Below are positions 40,888 through 48,722 of a stretch of 50,690 nt of DNA, piece by piece (the first letter of the stretch is position 1; each line of letters begins with the position of its first letter). The position numbers and the translations under genes were made by a program. Below the pieces are notes generated by a model that made no database searches, had not been told where the DNA came from, and saw only the letters and a list, made by a program, of their open reading frames with translations. Source of the DNA: Streptococcaceae bacterium (lineage in GTDB: Bacteria; Bacillota; Bacilli; Lactobacillales; Streptococcaceae); assembly GCA_031253335.1 (NCBI GenBank), contig JAIRWF010000030.1, forward strand, positions 1 through 50,690. Direction: 5' to 3'.

Positions 40888-41775
40888 ATGTCGCAACGAA
40901 ACGTTGGAATTTTGCTTGCCACGCTGGCCTACGTGCTTTGGGGAGCGCTTGTCTATTATTGGCATTTGCTTTCGCATGTGCCCTCGCTTGAGGTGTTTGG
41001 TTATCGGATTATTTTCACCGTGATTTCGATGGGGATTTACTTTGTTGTGACGCGCCAAATGGGGAAAGTCCGTCTGGAGACGCGGGCACTTGTACACAAT
41101 CACCGTGCTTTTGGCTTGTCACTTTTGGCGAGTCTATTTCTAGGACTCAACTGGCTAACCTTTATCTATGCAGTGTCCATCAATGAGGCAACTGAGGCCT
41201 CGATTGCAAACTTTATCATGCCGCTTGTGCAGATTGTGCTTGCTGTGATTTTTCTCTCAGAAAGGCTTGAGCGCTACATGTGGGGTGCGGTAGGATTGTC
41301 AGCAGTTGGGATAGTGGTCATGATTGTTGCCGATGGGAAGTTTCCGATATTAATCGTCATCATGTCGGTATGTTTTCCCATCTATGGGCTTTTGAAAAAA
41401 TATTATACGCTCTCTTCGGACGTTGCGATGTTGTTAGAAAGCGTCGTGATTTTACCCTTTGTGTTAGTTTATCTCCTGGGCTTTGCCAGTCGTGCTTTTT
41501 GGCAGTATGATCCATGGACGATGCTTGGGCTTTTCTTTTCGGGCCTTGTGACGGCGATTCCGCTTTTGCTTTTTGCAGAAGCTGTGAAACGCGCCAACTA
41601 CAGCATGATTAGTTTTATCCAGTTTATCAATCCCTTAATTGCACTGATTATCTCTGTGCTTGTCTTAGGCGAGATGCTGACGATAGGCGAGTTTTGGGGT
41701 ATGGTCTTTATTGCAGCGGCTGTTCTTCTTTTTATCATAGGGCAGGTCGTACTTTTGGCGAGACAGAAAGGCTAA
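40888..41775 (+). CDS. rarD: RarD/EamA-family transporter
   Basis: A 295-residue protein with about ten helices in two EamA halves. YVLWGALVYYWHLLSHVPSLEVFGYRIIFTVISM near the N-terminus and GEMLTIGEFWGMVFI near the C-terminus are typical of RarD. The family exports or imports small metabolites. The substrate of RarD is not established. The gene has its own promoter squeezed against the sodA terminator and is followed by a fold-back repeat. Confidence 0.88.
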   Translation: MSQRNVGILLATLAYVLWGALVYYWHLLSHVPSLEVFGYRIIFTVISMGIYFVVTRQMGKVRLETRALVHNHRAFGLSLLASLFLGLNWLTFIYAVSINEATEASIANFIMPLVQIVLAVIFLSERLERYMWGAVGLSAVGIVVMIVADGKFPILIVIMSVCFPIYGLLKKYYTLSSDVAMLLESVVILPFVLVYLLGFASRAFWQYDPWTMLGLFFSGLVTAIPLLLFAEAVKRANYSMISFIQFINPLIALIISVLVLGEMLTIGEFWGMVFIAAAVLLFIIGQVVLLARQKG

Positions 41776-41781
41776 TACGAA

Positions 41782-42130
41782 AGGGCGTGTCTATCTCCGC
41801 CACTTCGTGGCTATGCTGTCCGCTCTCGCTAAGGCGCTGAAGCGCCAAGTCGAGCCGCAAAAACTGTTTTGCTTTTGCTTGCTTGGACGACTCGTCCAAG
41901 GTGGTAGATAAAGACTTGTGAAACAAGTCCCAGCCTGCGTCAAGGTAGCGGATGAAACAAGCGAAGCTTGCGTCTCCCAAAAGCATAGCTCCCCGTTCAT
42001 ATACTCGGTGTTTACACCGAGCGAGGGAGTGTGGCTAGACGAAAAAGCAAGGAGTTGCCATGCGACTTGCCAGCTTGCTGGCTTAGCGAGCATGGACAGC
42101 GCAGCGCAAAGCGCGGAGATAGAGGTAACC
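41782..42130 (+). repeat. Intergenic fold-back repeat, copy C (349 bp, long form)
   Basis: Starts AGGGCGTGTCTATCTCCGCC and ends GCGGAGATAGAGGTAACC. The 3' 105 bp nearly match copy B. The middle is 110 bp longer and contains additional inverted pairs (GGCGCTGAAGCGCC, TTGGACGACTCGTCCAA, CTCGGTGTTTACACCGAG). It fills most of the gap between rarD and the helicase gene. No credible ORF. Confidence 0.75.
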
Positions 42131-42204
42131 GAAATAACTTTTGATGAACGAGTTGTTTTCTGTGGCTCATTTTTTACGTACAGCAGGGCTTTAAGCGGGT
42201 GTGT

Positions 42205-42210
42205 TATAAT
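42205..42210 (+). promoter_or_regulatory. Extended -10 of the DEAD-box helicase gene, leaderless spacing
   Basis: TGTTATAAT (42202-42210), then GAGGTC, then ATG 42217. GAGG is too close to the ATG to act as a normal Shine-Dalgarno. Confidence 0.55.
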
Positions 42211-42216
42211 GAGGTC

Positions 42217-43563
42217 ATGACTTTTCAGGATTATCAGCTAAAAGCGTACATTATGGAGACGCTTTCGGATATTGGCTTTTTTGAACCTACGGCGGCGCAG
42301 GAGCGAATGATACCGACCGTACTTGCTGGGCGCGATCTTGTAGGCGAGTCGAAGACGGGCTCTGGGAAGACGCATGCTTTTTTGTTGCCAATCATGCAAG
42401 GACTTGACCTCAACAAAGAGGAAGTACAGGCGGTCATCACGGCACCATCGCGAGAGCTTGCGACACAGATATTTGAGGCGGCAAGAGCGTTTGAAAAGCA
42501 TGAGGCAAGGCTTTCCGTGTCTCTTTTTGTCGGGGGGACGGATAAGGCACGACAAGCCCACAAACTTGGTGCATCGGGACAACCAATGCTTGTCATAGGG
42601 ACACCTGGGCGGATTCTTGACTTGGTTAAGTCTGAAAGTCTCAAGATTCATACGGCAAGGACGTTTGTCGTTGATGAGGCGGATATGACGCTTGATATGG
42701 GCTTTTTGCAGGAGGTGGATGATATTGCGGGGCGCCTCGGCGAGCGGGTTCAGACTTTGGTGTTTAGTGCGACGATTCCGCAAAAGCTTCAACCCTTTTT
42801 GAAAAAGTATCTCCACCAGCCAGTGATGGAGACGCTTGCGTCGAAAACAGTGATTGCAGAGTCGATTGACAACTGGTTGATTTCAACCAAAGGCGCTTCG
42901 CGCAACGACTTGATCTTGCAGCTGACGAGGGTACTTAATCCGTATGTGGCAATGATTTTCGCAAATACAAAAGAGCGAGTGGACGCCATTGCGGACTTTT
43001 TGCGCTCGAATGGGCTGAAGGTCGCAAAGATTCATGGTGGGGTGCCACCACGTGAGAGAAAGCGCGTGATGGCAGGAATTCAACGACTCGACTACCAATA
43101 TGTGGTGGCAACTGACATTGCTGCGCGTGGGATTGACATTGAAGGGGTGTCGCATGTGATCAATGATGAGATTCCCAGTGATTTGAGCTTTTTTGTGCAC
43201 CGGGTGGGGCGGACAGGGAGAAATGGCCTTTCTGGGACGGCGATTACGCTTTATGCTCCGTCGGATGATGCGGCGATTCGTGAGATTGAGAAGATGGGAG
43301 TTGTGTTTAAGCCGAAGGTTCTTAAAGGCGGGGAGCTGGTCGATACGTATGATAGAGATCGCAGAGAAAAACGGACAAAATCACGTGATGAGCTCTCAAC
43401 AACTGCGCGGGGGCTTTTAGCCAAAGGAAAGAAAAAAGTAAAACCAGGCTACAAGCGCAATATCGGCTGGGTCGTGGCGGAGGAAAATAAAAAACGTCGT
43501 CGGGCTGAAAAAACAAAAACAGCGCGTAAGAAGCGTCAGGCAAGAAAAGATAGCAATTCATGA
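42217..43563 (+). CDS. DEAD-box RNA helicase (CshB-like)
   Basis: A 448-residue ATP-dependent RNA helicase. Q motif FEPTAAQERMIP, motif I SKTGSGKT, motif II VDEAD, motif III SAT and motif VI HRVGRTGR are present. The basic C-terminus is rich in Lys and Arg (about 385-448). Size and layout fit the CshB group, involved in ribosome assembly and cold adaptation. The start at 42217 follows homology (MTFQDYQLKAYIMETL). The frame from 42199 would begin upstream of the -10 box. It overlaps the next gene by 4 bp. Confidence 0.92.
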   Translation: MTFQDYQLKAYIMETLSDIGFFEPTAAQERMIPTVLAGRDLVGESKTGSGKTHAFLLPIMQGLDLNKEEVQAVITAPSRELATQIFEAARAFEKHEARLSVSLFVGGTDKARQAHKLGASGQPMLVIGTPGRILDLVKSESLKIHTARTFVVDEADMTLDMGFLQEVDDIAGRLGERVQTLVFSATIPQKLQPFLKKYLHQPVMETLASKTVIAESIDNWLISTKGASRNDLILQLTRVLNPYVAMIFANTKERVDAIADFLRSNGLKVAKIHGGVPPRERKRVMAGIQRLDYQYVVATDIAARGIDIEGVSHVINDEIPSDLSFFVHRVGRTGRNGLSGTAITLYAPSDDAAIREIEKMGVVFKPKVLKGGELVDTYDRDRREKRTKSRDELSTTARGLLAKGKKKVKPGYKRNIGWVVAEENKKRRRAEKTKTARKKRQARKDSNS

Positions 43564-44150
43564 AACGTCGGGTGCTAAAAATCCTGGCTGCGATTGTCGT
43601 GCTGGGGCTTGTCTGGTGTGGGGTTTGTCTCCATGCTATCTATTCTGAAACGGGGAGCCATGTTTCTGGACAGGTAGGTAGTATCTTGGTTGAGGGGGCG
43701 CAGGTTTTAGGAACGGCGGAAAAGCCATATCCCTCGCCACAACTCAAGGTGAGGCTTGATGCGGCACTGACGCTTCACAAGGAGTTTCCAGAGGCGAAGC
43801 TTGTCGTTTCTGGAGCAAAGGGGTCAGATGAGCCTGTGGCAGAGGGAGATGCGATGGCTGATTACCTGGAAGCGCATGGAGTCGCTCCTCAAGAGATCGT
43901 CCGTGAGACGCGGGCAAAAGACACCTTTCAAAATCTAGTCAATAGTAAAAAATATCTGACGGGGCGTGTGGCGCTTGTGACGAACGATTTTCATATGTAT
44001 CGAAGCCTTTACCTGGCGAAAAAAGCTGGTCTTCAGGATGTGACAGGCGATGCGGTGAAAACGCCTGTGACGGGACCATTGAACTGGGTGGCCTATTATG
44101 GGCATGAGGTGATGGGGGTCACCTGGGCTTGGATTTTTGGGGGTGGGTAA
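43560..44150 (+). CDS. DUF218/ElyC-like membrane-anchored protein
   Basis: A 196-residue protein with one N-terminal helix (about 7-28) and a DUF218 domain outside. VEGAQVLG, AKLVVSGAKGSDEPVAEGDAMADYLEAHGV, TRAKDTFQNLVNSKK and VTNDFHMYRS are the family motifs. Relatives (YdcF, ElyC, SanA) act in envelope maintenance, but the chemistry is unclear. The ATG overlaps the helicase stop in ATGA, so the two genes are cotranscribed. Confidence 0.88.
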   Translation: MKRRVLKILAAIVVLGLVWCGVCLHAIYSETGSHVSGQVGSILVEGAQVLGTAEKPYPSPQLKVRLDAALTLHKEFPEAKLVVSGAKGSDEPVAEGDAMADYLEAHGVAPQEIVRETRAKDTFQNLVNSKKYLTGRVALVTNDFHMYRSLYLAKKAGLQDVTGDAVKTPVTGPLNWVAYYGHEVMGVTWAWIFGGG

Positions 44151-44229
44151 GCTAGTGCCAGATCAAGGAATGAGAAAATCGCAGTTGCGATTTTTTTGAT
44201 TTTTTGAGGTATTTTTGTAACAAATGAGA

Positions 44230-44243
44230 TTTTTTTGCGAATA
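44230..44243 (+). promoter_or_regulatory. ComX cin-box of coiA
   Basis: A T-tract followed by TGCGAATA (44236-44243), one base from the canonical competence box TACGAATA. It lies 19 bp before the coiA start. This predicts induction by the competence sigma factor ComX. Confidence 0.75.
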
Positions 44244-44262
44244 TTAGGGTAGGAGGTGCGTG

Positions 44263-45261
44263 GTGTTTGTCGCAAAAATGAGGTCGGGGAAGCTTGTAAA
44301 TCTCTTGGAAGAAGAGGTAGAAATGCTGCGAGGACAGGACTTTTATTGTCCAGCCTGTGAGGGCGAGGTGAAGCTAAAGGCAGGGCCTGTGGTGCGGGCA
44401 TATTTTGCGCATGTGACGCTTGCGGATTGCGCGCAGGTGTGGGCGGAGAATGAATCCGCACAGCATTTGGGTCTTAAAGCGGCGTTGTATCGCTGGTTTC
44501 AAAAGAGTCGTGAGGGGATGTTGGTTGAGGTGGAGCGTTATTTGCCGGAGCTTTCCCAGACGCCTGATTTATTGGTGAATGGGCGGCTTGCGATTGAGAT
44601 TCAGTGTTCGAGATTGTCAGTGGCGCGTCTCAGGGAACGAACACGGACCTACCGGAAACATGGCTATGCTGTGCTTTGGCTATTGGGGCGTGATTTGTGG
44701 CTTGACAAACGCCTGACGCCGCTGTTGCGGGAGATGTTGTATTTCAGTGAGAATGCAGGCTTTTATCTCTGGGAGCTGGATTTGGCGCGGGGCGAGTTGC
44801 GCCTGAAATCCTTGATCCATGAGCATTTGCGCGGGACAATTGCTTGTATGGTGCGGTCTGTCAAATTTGACAGCGTGGATTTGATGACGGTTTTGCGCTC
44901 TCCCTATGCGGCGCAGCCTCTGACGCGGCTCCCTGTAAAATCTGACAAGGACTTTCAGGCCTATTTGACACAGCAACTGCATTATCAAAATCCACGCTGG
45001 ATGAAAATTCAGGAAAACTATTATCGTGCGGGTGAAAATCTTCTAACGGTGGATTTGACAGGCCTTCAATGGACACCTGTAGGGCTAAATCCGCTTTCTG
45101 TCAAATTTGACGGACTGCCTGAGGGGCAATTTTTGCAGATTCCTATGAGTGTGAGGAGTTATTATCAGGACTTTTTGCGCTATAATCAAACGGCCACCAC
45201 AGCTGTTTATCCGCCCGCCTTCTATCGGGATTATTTTGCAAATGAAAAAAGCAAGCTCTAG
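44263..45261 (+). CDS. coiA: Competence protein CoiA
   Basis: A 332-residue late competence protein needed for recombination of incoming DNA. The N-terminus has a zinc-finger-like [22 protein letters not shown], followed by a PD-(D/E)xK nuclease-like core ([17 protein letters not shown]). GTG 44263 lies 6 nt after AGGAGG. GTG 44260 is also possible. It follows a cin-box. Three dispersed palindromes lie in the C-terminal half, read as SVKFDS, PVKSDK and SVKFDG. The stop overlaps that of the convergent DUF402 gene. Confidence 0.93.
   Translation: MFVAKMRSGKLVNLLEEEVEMLRGQDFYCPACEGEVKLKAGPVVRAYFAHVTLADCAQVWAENESAQHLGLKAALYRWFQKSREGMLVEVERYLPELSQTPDLLVNGRLAIEIQCSRLSVARLRERTRTYRKHGYAVLWLLGRDLWLDKRLTPLLREMLYFSENAGFYLWELDLARGELRLKSLIHEHLRGTIACMVRSVKFDSVDLMTVLRSPYAAQPLTRLPVKSDKDFQAYLTQQLHYQNPRWMKIQENYYRAGENLLTVDLTGLQWTPVGLNPLSVKFDGLPEGQFLQIPMSVRSYYQDFLRYNQTATTAVYPPAFYRDYFANEKSKL
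44858..45113. repeat. Three dispersed palindromes inside coiA
   Basis: CTGTCAAATTTGACAG (44858-44873, perfect), CTGTAAAATCTGACAA (44933-44948, degenerate) and CTGTCAAATTTGACGG (45098-45113). They are read in the frame VKFD/VKSD, not LSNLT. Confidence 0.85.
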
Positions 45262-45271
45262 TCTTGCTTTT
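45247..45271. terminator. Bidirectional terminator over convergent stop codons
   Basis: AAAAGCAAG (45247-45255) pairs with CTTGCTTTT (45263-45271). The coiA stop and the DUF402 stop both lie in the loop. Confidence 0.85.
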
Positions 45272-45806
45272 CAGGATTTGCAGACAGCTGGCGATAGCGG
45301 GTGTACCAGATATCTACGTATTCTTTAGAAAATGGGCCGTAACCATTGTTAATCCAGCTTGTGAGAATCTTGACGTTCTCTTTCAAGATAAAATCAATGT
45401 CTTTCGGATAATCCATTTGCTGCCGATGCCGCTCATACTCCTCGACATCCAGAAGCTTCTTATCGCCATCGGCGAAGACCTTGATGTCTAGGTCATAGTC
45501 GATATACTTGAGGGCCTCTGCGTCGAGTACATAAGGGCTTGCGATATTGCAATAATAGCTCACGCCTTCCTCACGAAGCATAGCAATGATGTTAAACCAA
45601 AATTTTTTGTGGAAATACACAATAGCAGGCTCCCGCGTGACCCAACGTCTATCGTCGGATTCGGTCACCAGCGTGTGGTCGTTCACTCCAATCAGCGAAT
45701 TTTCATTTGTCTTGAGCACCATCGTCTCCCGCCAGGTCCGATGTAAGCTCCCATCATGTTTATAGCTCTGAATCGTGACGAAGTCGCCTTCCCGAGGGAT
45801 TTTCAT
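45258..45806 (-). CDS. DUF402 protein (nucleoside-diphosphate phosphatase-like)
   Basis: A 182-residue DUF402 protein. [51 protein letters not shown] and [14 protein letters not shown] are the family motifs, with acidic residues that bind divalent metal. Staphylococcal and lactococcal relatives act as nucleoside tri/diphosphate phosphatases (Ntdp). ATG 45806 follows GGAGAAGG. A TTG at 45824 is in frame but less likely. It has its own promoter downstream of the HMG-CoA reductase gene. Confidence 0.88.
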   Translation of the reverse strand: MKIPREGDFVTIQSYKHDGSLHRTWRETMVLKTNENSLIGVNDHTLVTESDDRRWVTREPAIVYFHKKFWFNIIAMLREEGVSYYCNIASPYVLDAEALKYIDYDLDIKVFADGDKKLLDVEEYERHRQQMDYPKDIDFILKENVKILTSWINNGYGPFSKEYVDIWYTRYRQLSANPEKQD

Positions 45807-45838
45807 AGGCCTTCTCCAATCCAAAGTTTATCTCACTT

Positions 45839-45867
45839 AGTATATCATTTTTTCATGAAAATTACAA
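45839..45867 (-). promoter_or_regulatory. Promoter of the DUF402 gene
   Basis: On the minus strand TTGTAA (45867-45862), 17 bp and TGA-TATACT (-10 at 45844-45839). Confidence 0.6.
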
Positions 45868-45878
45868 ATCACTCATTT

Positions 45879-47063
45879 TCAAGCTTTATGAGATTGTCGG
45901 AGTTTTTGAAGGAGTGCGGTCGACGTGGCTAGGTCCATCTGAGGTGCGGCTTGTAGCTTTTCAGCAAGGAGATCAACTTCAGCTTCTTTTGCTCCAGCAC
46001 TAAGTGCAAGGCTTCTTGCCTGGAGAGCCATGTGCCCTTCTTGGATGCCTTTTGTTGTGAGCGCTAGGAGCGCTGCAAAGTTATTTGCAAGCCCGACGCT
46101 TGCAGTGAGCGCGGCAAATGTCGTTGCGTCTCGCGTGCCCAAAACATCAAATGCAGCTTGCGCTTTCGGCAATACACTAGTCGCCCCGCCCTGGGTTGCG
46201 ACTGGCAAATGGACTTCGATTCGGCCAACAAGTTCATTTTTCACAATCTTCCACGAGCTCAGAGGTTCTGTGAGGTCATTGGCGAGGTAAATCGCCCGTG
46301 TGTCATTTCCATGCGCGAGTGCAACGGCTTCAATCCCGTTTAGAATGCCCTTGTTGTGGGTGGCTGTCCGCATGGAGTCAATGGCTGCATAGTCTGACGC
46401 GACGACGATTTTTTCCATAACGTCAGACTCTAGCGTAAGACGCGCCTCAATCACTGTTTTGCAGTCAGGGACCTCATTTGAAAGGATACTAAACAAAATT
46501 TTTTCAGCAGGCGCCCACTCCACGAGCTTTTTAGACATTGCCTCAAGCATGGTGTTGATCATGTTTGCACCCATCGCGTCCCGCGTGTCGAAGGTACAGA
46601 CAAGAGAAAGGAAGGATTTAACGGGATGTAACTGAAAATCTTTTAGACCGCCACCTCGCTTGTAAATGCTGGGGTAAGCCTTTTTGGCAATCTCGAAAAG
46701 TGCCTCTTTATGACGTTGAATCGTTTTTTCAAGTGCGTCAAGATTTGTGATGTCATAGAAAACGATTTGTCCCGTCATGAGTCGCGTGTTTTCAATGAGT
46801 TTAAAATTGGCCAAGCGCTTTGCGCCGTTATTGGCAGCAGCGATTACGGAAGGCTCTTCGGTTGCCATGGGAATACGGTAGTCTTTGCCTTCAAGTCTGA
46901 GAAAACAGATTCCCATGGGGATTTCAGCAGTTGAGATGTAGTTTTCAATGAGATGATTGCCAACAGCTACGGGGAGCGCTGTATTGCGAAGAGTCTGGAC
47001 GAGTAAAGGGTCTTCTGTTAGCGATTTACGGCGATTTTCTGGTGTTTTTTCATAAAATTTCAT
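45879..47063 (-). CDS. mvaA: Hydroxymethylglutaryl-CoA reductase, class II
   Basis: A 394-residue class II HMG-CoA reductase, which makes mevalonate. MATEEPSVIAAANNGAK (Glu about 70), DAMGANMIN (162-170), HNKG (236-239) with the catalytic Lys, and GRIEVHLPVATQGGAT are visible. The ATG overlaps the thiolase stop (ATGA), so thiolase and reductase are made together. In many cocci the two are fused as MvaE. Here they are separate but adjacent genes. Confidence 0.95.
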   Translation of the reverse strand: MKFYEKTPENRRKSLTEDPLLVQTLRNTALPVAVGNHLIENYISTAEIPMGICFLRLEGKDYRIPMATEEPSVIAAANNGAKRLANFKLIENTRLMTGQIVFYDITNLDALEKTIQRHKEALFEIAKKAYPSIYKRGGGLKDFQLHPVKSFLSLVCTFDTRDAMGANMINTMLEAMSKKLVEWAPAEKILFSILSNEVPDCKTVIEARLTLESDVMEKIVVASDYAAIDSMRTATHNKGILNGIEAVALAHGNDTRAIYLANDLTEPLSSWKIVKNELVGRIEVHLPVATQGGATSVLPKAQAAFDVLGTRDATTFAALTASVGLANNFAALLALTTKGIQEGHMALQARSLALSAGAKEAEVDLLAEKLQAAPQMDLATSTALLQKLRQSHKA

Positions 47064-48142
47064 TGTGAGGCATTTTCTAATAAAGCGGCAAGGCCAAGCC
47101 CACCCCCGATGCAGAGGCTTGCCATGCCGTAGTGTTCATGATTGTCGTAGAGCTGGTGCGCGAGCGTTCCGATAAGACGAGCACCTGTCGCACCTAAAGG
47201 ATGGCCCAACGCAATCGCACCGCCATTGACATTGACTTTTTCAGGGTCGAGACCCAGCTCGTTATTGATGATGAGTGAACTTGCGGCAAAGGCTTCGTTG
47301 ATTTCAAAGCGATCGACTGCCTGAAGTGCGACGCCAGTTTTCTCTGTAAGGCGCTGTAAGGCCTTGATAGGAGAAAGCCCCATGTGCTCAGGCTCTACAC
47401 CGACCTCAACGACATCGCGTAAGTAGGCGAGAATTGGCAATTGCGCACGACGGGCGGCCTCCTCACTTGCTAAAAGCACTGCTGCAGCACCGTCATTGAC
47501 TGGGGATGCATTTCCCGCGGTAATCGTGCCATGCTGGGTAAATACAGGAATGAGCTCTGCCATGCGTTCAGGCGTCGTTCCTGTACGGATTGTCTCAAGA
47601 GGCGCATCGGGTTCCGTGAGTTCATGAGAGAAGTCTGCTTCCCCCGCCCGTCTGTGACTCTCCAGCGCGAAAGCATCTTGCATGCTGCGCGAAATCGCGT
47701 ATTCTTGGGCGAGCTTCTCAACGGTGACCCCCATGGGCACTTCCAGAAATGCATCTGTGAGTCCATCCTGTGCCATGGTACTGGCGTTTGACATGGACTC
47801 CGTGCCACCTGCAATGACTATCTCAGCATCCCCCACAAGAATCGCCTGCCTGGCAAGTTGAATCGCCTTCATTGAGCTCCCACAAACTTCATTGACCGTA
47901 AATGCTGGCACCTCGACAGAAAGCCCTGCTCCGATAGAGATTTGACGGGCGATATTTTGCCCCAGGCCTGCGGAGAGGACGTTTCCAAAAATGACCTCAT
48001 CAGCTTGAAGCGTGGCTGGAACCCGCTTTATCAAACTTGATAGGGCCAAAATCCCAAGATCACGGGCTGTCAAATTTGACAGACTCCCCTTAAACTTGCC
48101 AAAGGGCGTCCTCACGGCATCTACAATTACGACATTTGTCAT
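47060..48142 (-). CDS. Acetyl-CoA acetyltransferase (thiolase)
   Basis: A 360-residue thiolase that condenses two acetyl-CoA to acetoacetyl-CoA at the head of the mevalonate pathway. The nucleophile is Cys87 ([11 protein letters not shown]). NEAFA (282), GHPLGATG (His314) and CIGGGLG (Cys344) complete the active site. It is about 30 residues shorter than typical because of a trimmed loop near 170-195. On the minus strand TGTTATAAT lies 6 nt before the ATG. Two dispersed palindromes lie in the first 40 codons. Confidence 0.95.
   Translation of the reverse strand: MTNVVIVDAVRTPFGKFKGSLSNLTARDLGILALSSLIKRVPATLQADEVIFGNVLSAGLGQNIARQISIGAGLSVEVPAFTVNEVCGSSMKAIQLARQAILVGDAEIVIAGGTESMSNASTMAQDGLTDAFLEVPMGVTVEKLAQEYAISRSMQDAFALESHRRAGEADFSHELTEPDAPLETIRTGTTPERMAELIPVFTQHGTITAGNASPVNDGAAAVLLASEEAARRAQLPILAYLRDVVEVGVEPEHMGLSPIKALQRLTEKTGVALQAVDRFEINEAFAASSLIINNELGLDPEKVNVNGGAIALGHPLGATGARLIGTLAHQLYDNHEHYGMASLCIGGGLGLAALLENASQ
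48028..48082. repeat. Two dispersed palindromes inside the thiolase gene
   Basis: CTGTCAAATTTGACAG (48067-48082, perfect, read SLSNLTA) and a degenerate TTATCAAACTTGATAG (48028-48043). Confidence 0.75.
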
Positions 48143-48148
48143 GAGCCT

Positions 48149-48154
48149 ATTATA
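48149..48154 (-). promoter_or_regulatory. Extended -10 of the thiolase gene, leaderless spacing
   Basis: On the minus strand TGTTATAAT, then AGGCTC, then ATG 48142. Confidence 0.6.
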
Positions 48155-48196
48155 ACATATCCCTCAGAGCCAGAAAATAAAAGAGCCTAGGCCCTC

Positions 48197-48545
48197 TTAT
48201 TGTTTTTTATGCGGTCTCAGATATTTTGCGAGATAACTATCTAAGATCAAGTCCACCAGTGCCATTTGAAAAAGGCGACTCGTCACGTCATATGCAAAAA
48301 AACTGATAAGTTGCCATGAGGTTATTAGAGGGGACAAGACTTTCAGTTTGTGAGAGCTGCGCAATCGCCTGTTTGAACTCACGAAAGCCTTGAAAACCAA
48401 GCTTTTGCGCCAACCGGATAAGCGTTGAAGAGGAGGTAAAAAGCGTTTGTGCTAGCTCATCTAGCGTATGCGATTCTAAAAGCTCTGGCGCATACGCAAA
48501 AAATGGGACTTTCAACCGACCTTTACACTCTGAAAGAAACCTCAC
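48197..48545 (-). pseudogene. Broken RpiR/MurR-family regulator
   Basis: The 5' part encodes an RpiR-type helix-turn-helix (LDELAQTLFTSSSTLIRLAQKLGFQGFREFKQAI) and then stops at 48288. A second frame, ending at 48197, encodes VTSRLFQMALVDLILDSYL, which resembles the end of the sugar-isomerase (SIS) domain. Most of the SIS domain is missing and the frames do not match, so the gene has suffered a deletion and frameshift. It probably once controlled sugar or sugar-acid use, which fits the nearby glycerate kinase. Confidence 0.65.
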
Positions 48546-48722
48546 TTGATGAAAACTGGGCTGGACAGGTCAATAAGAAGCAAATAGTGACAGTCAAAAT
48601 ATAAGGAATCAAATAAAAAATGTAATAAAATCACGTTTTTCAATCGAATAATGTGATTCATATCCAGAAATTCAACCCATTATATGTTATCATTTCCTTA
48701 TAATTAGCGATAGGGAATTATC

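Noticed and set aside
41782-42130. Several open frames of 80-100 codons inside the long fold-back repeat
   Set aside because: They exist on both strands, lack ribosome binding sites, and come from G/C-rich inverted repeats. The shorter copies do not preserve them.
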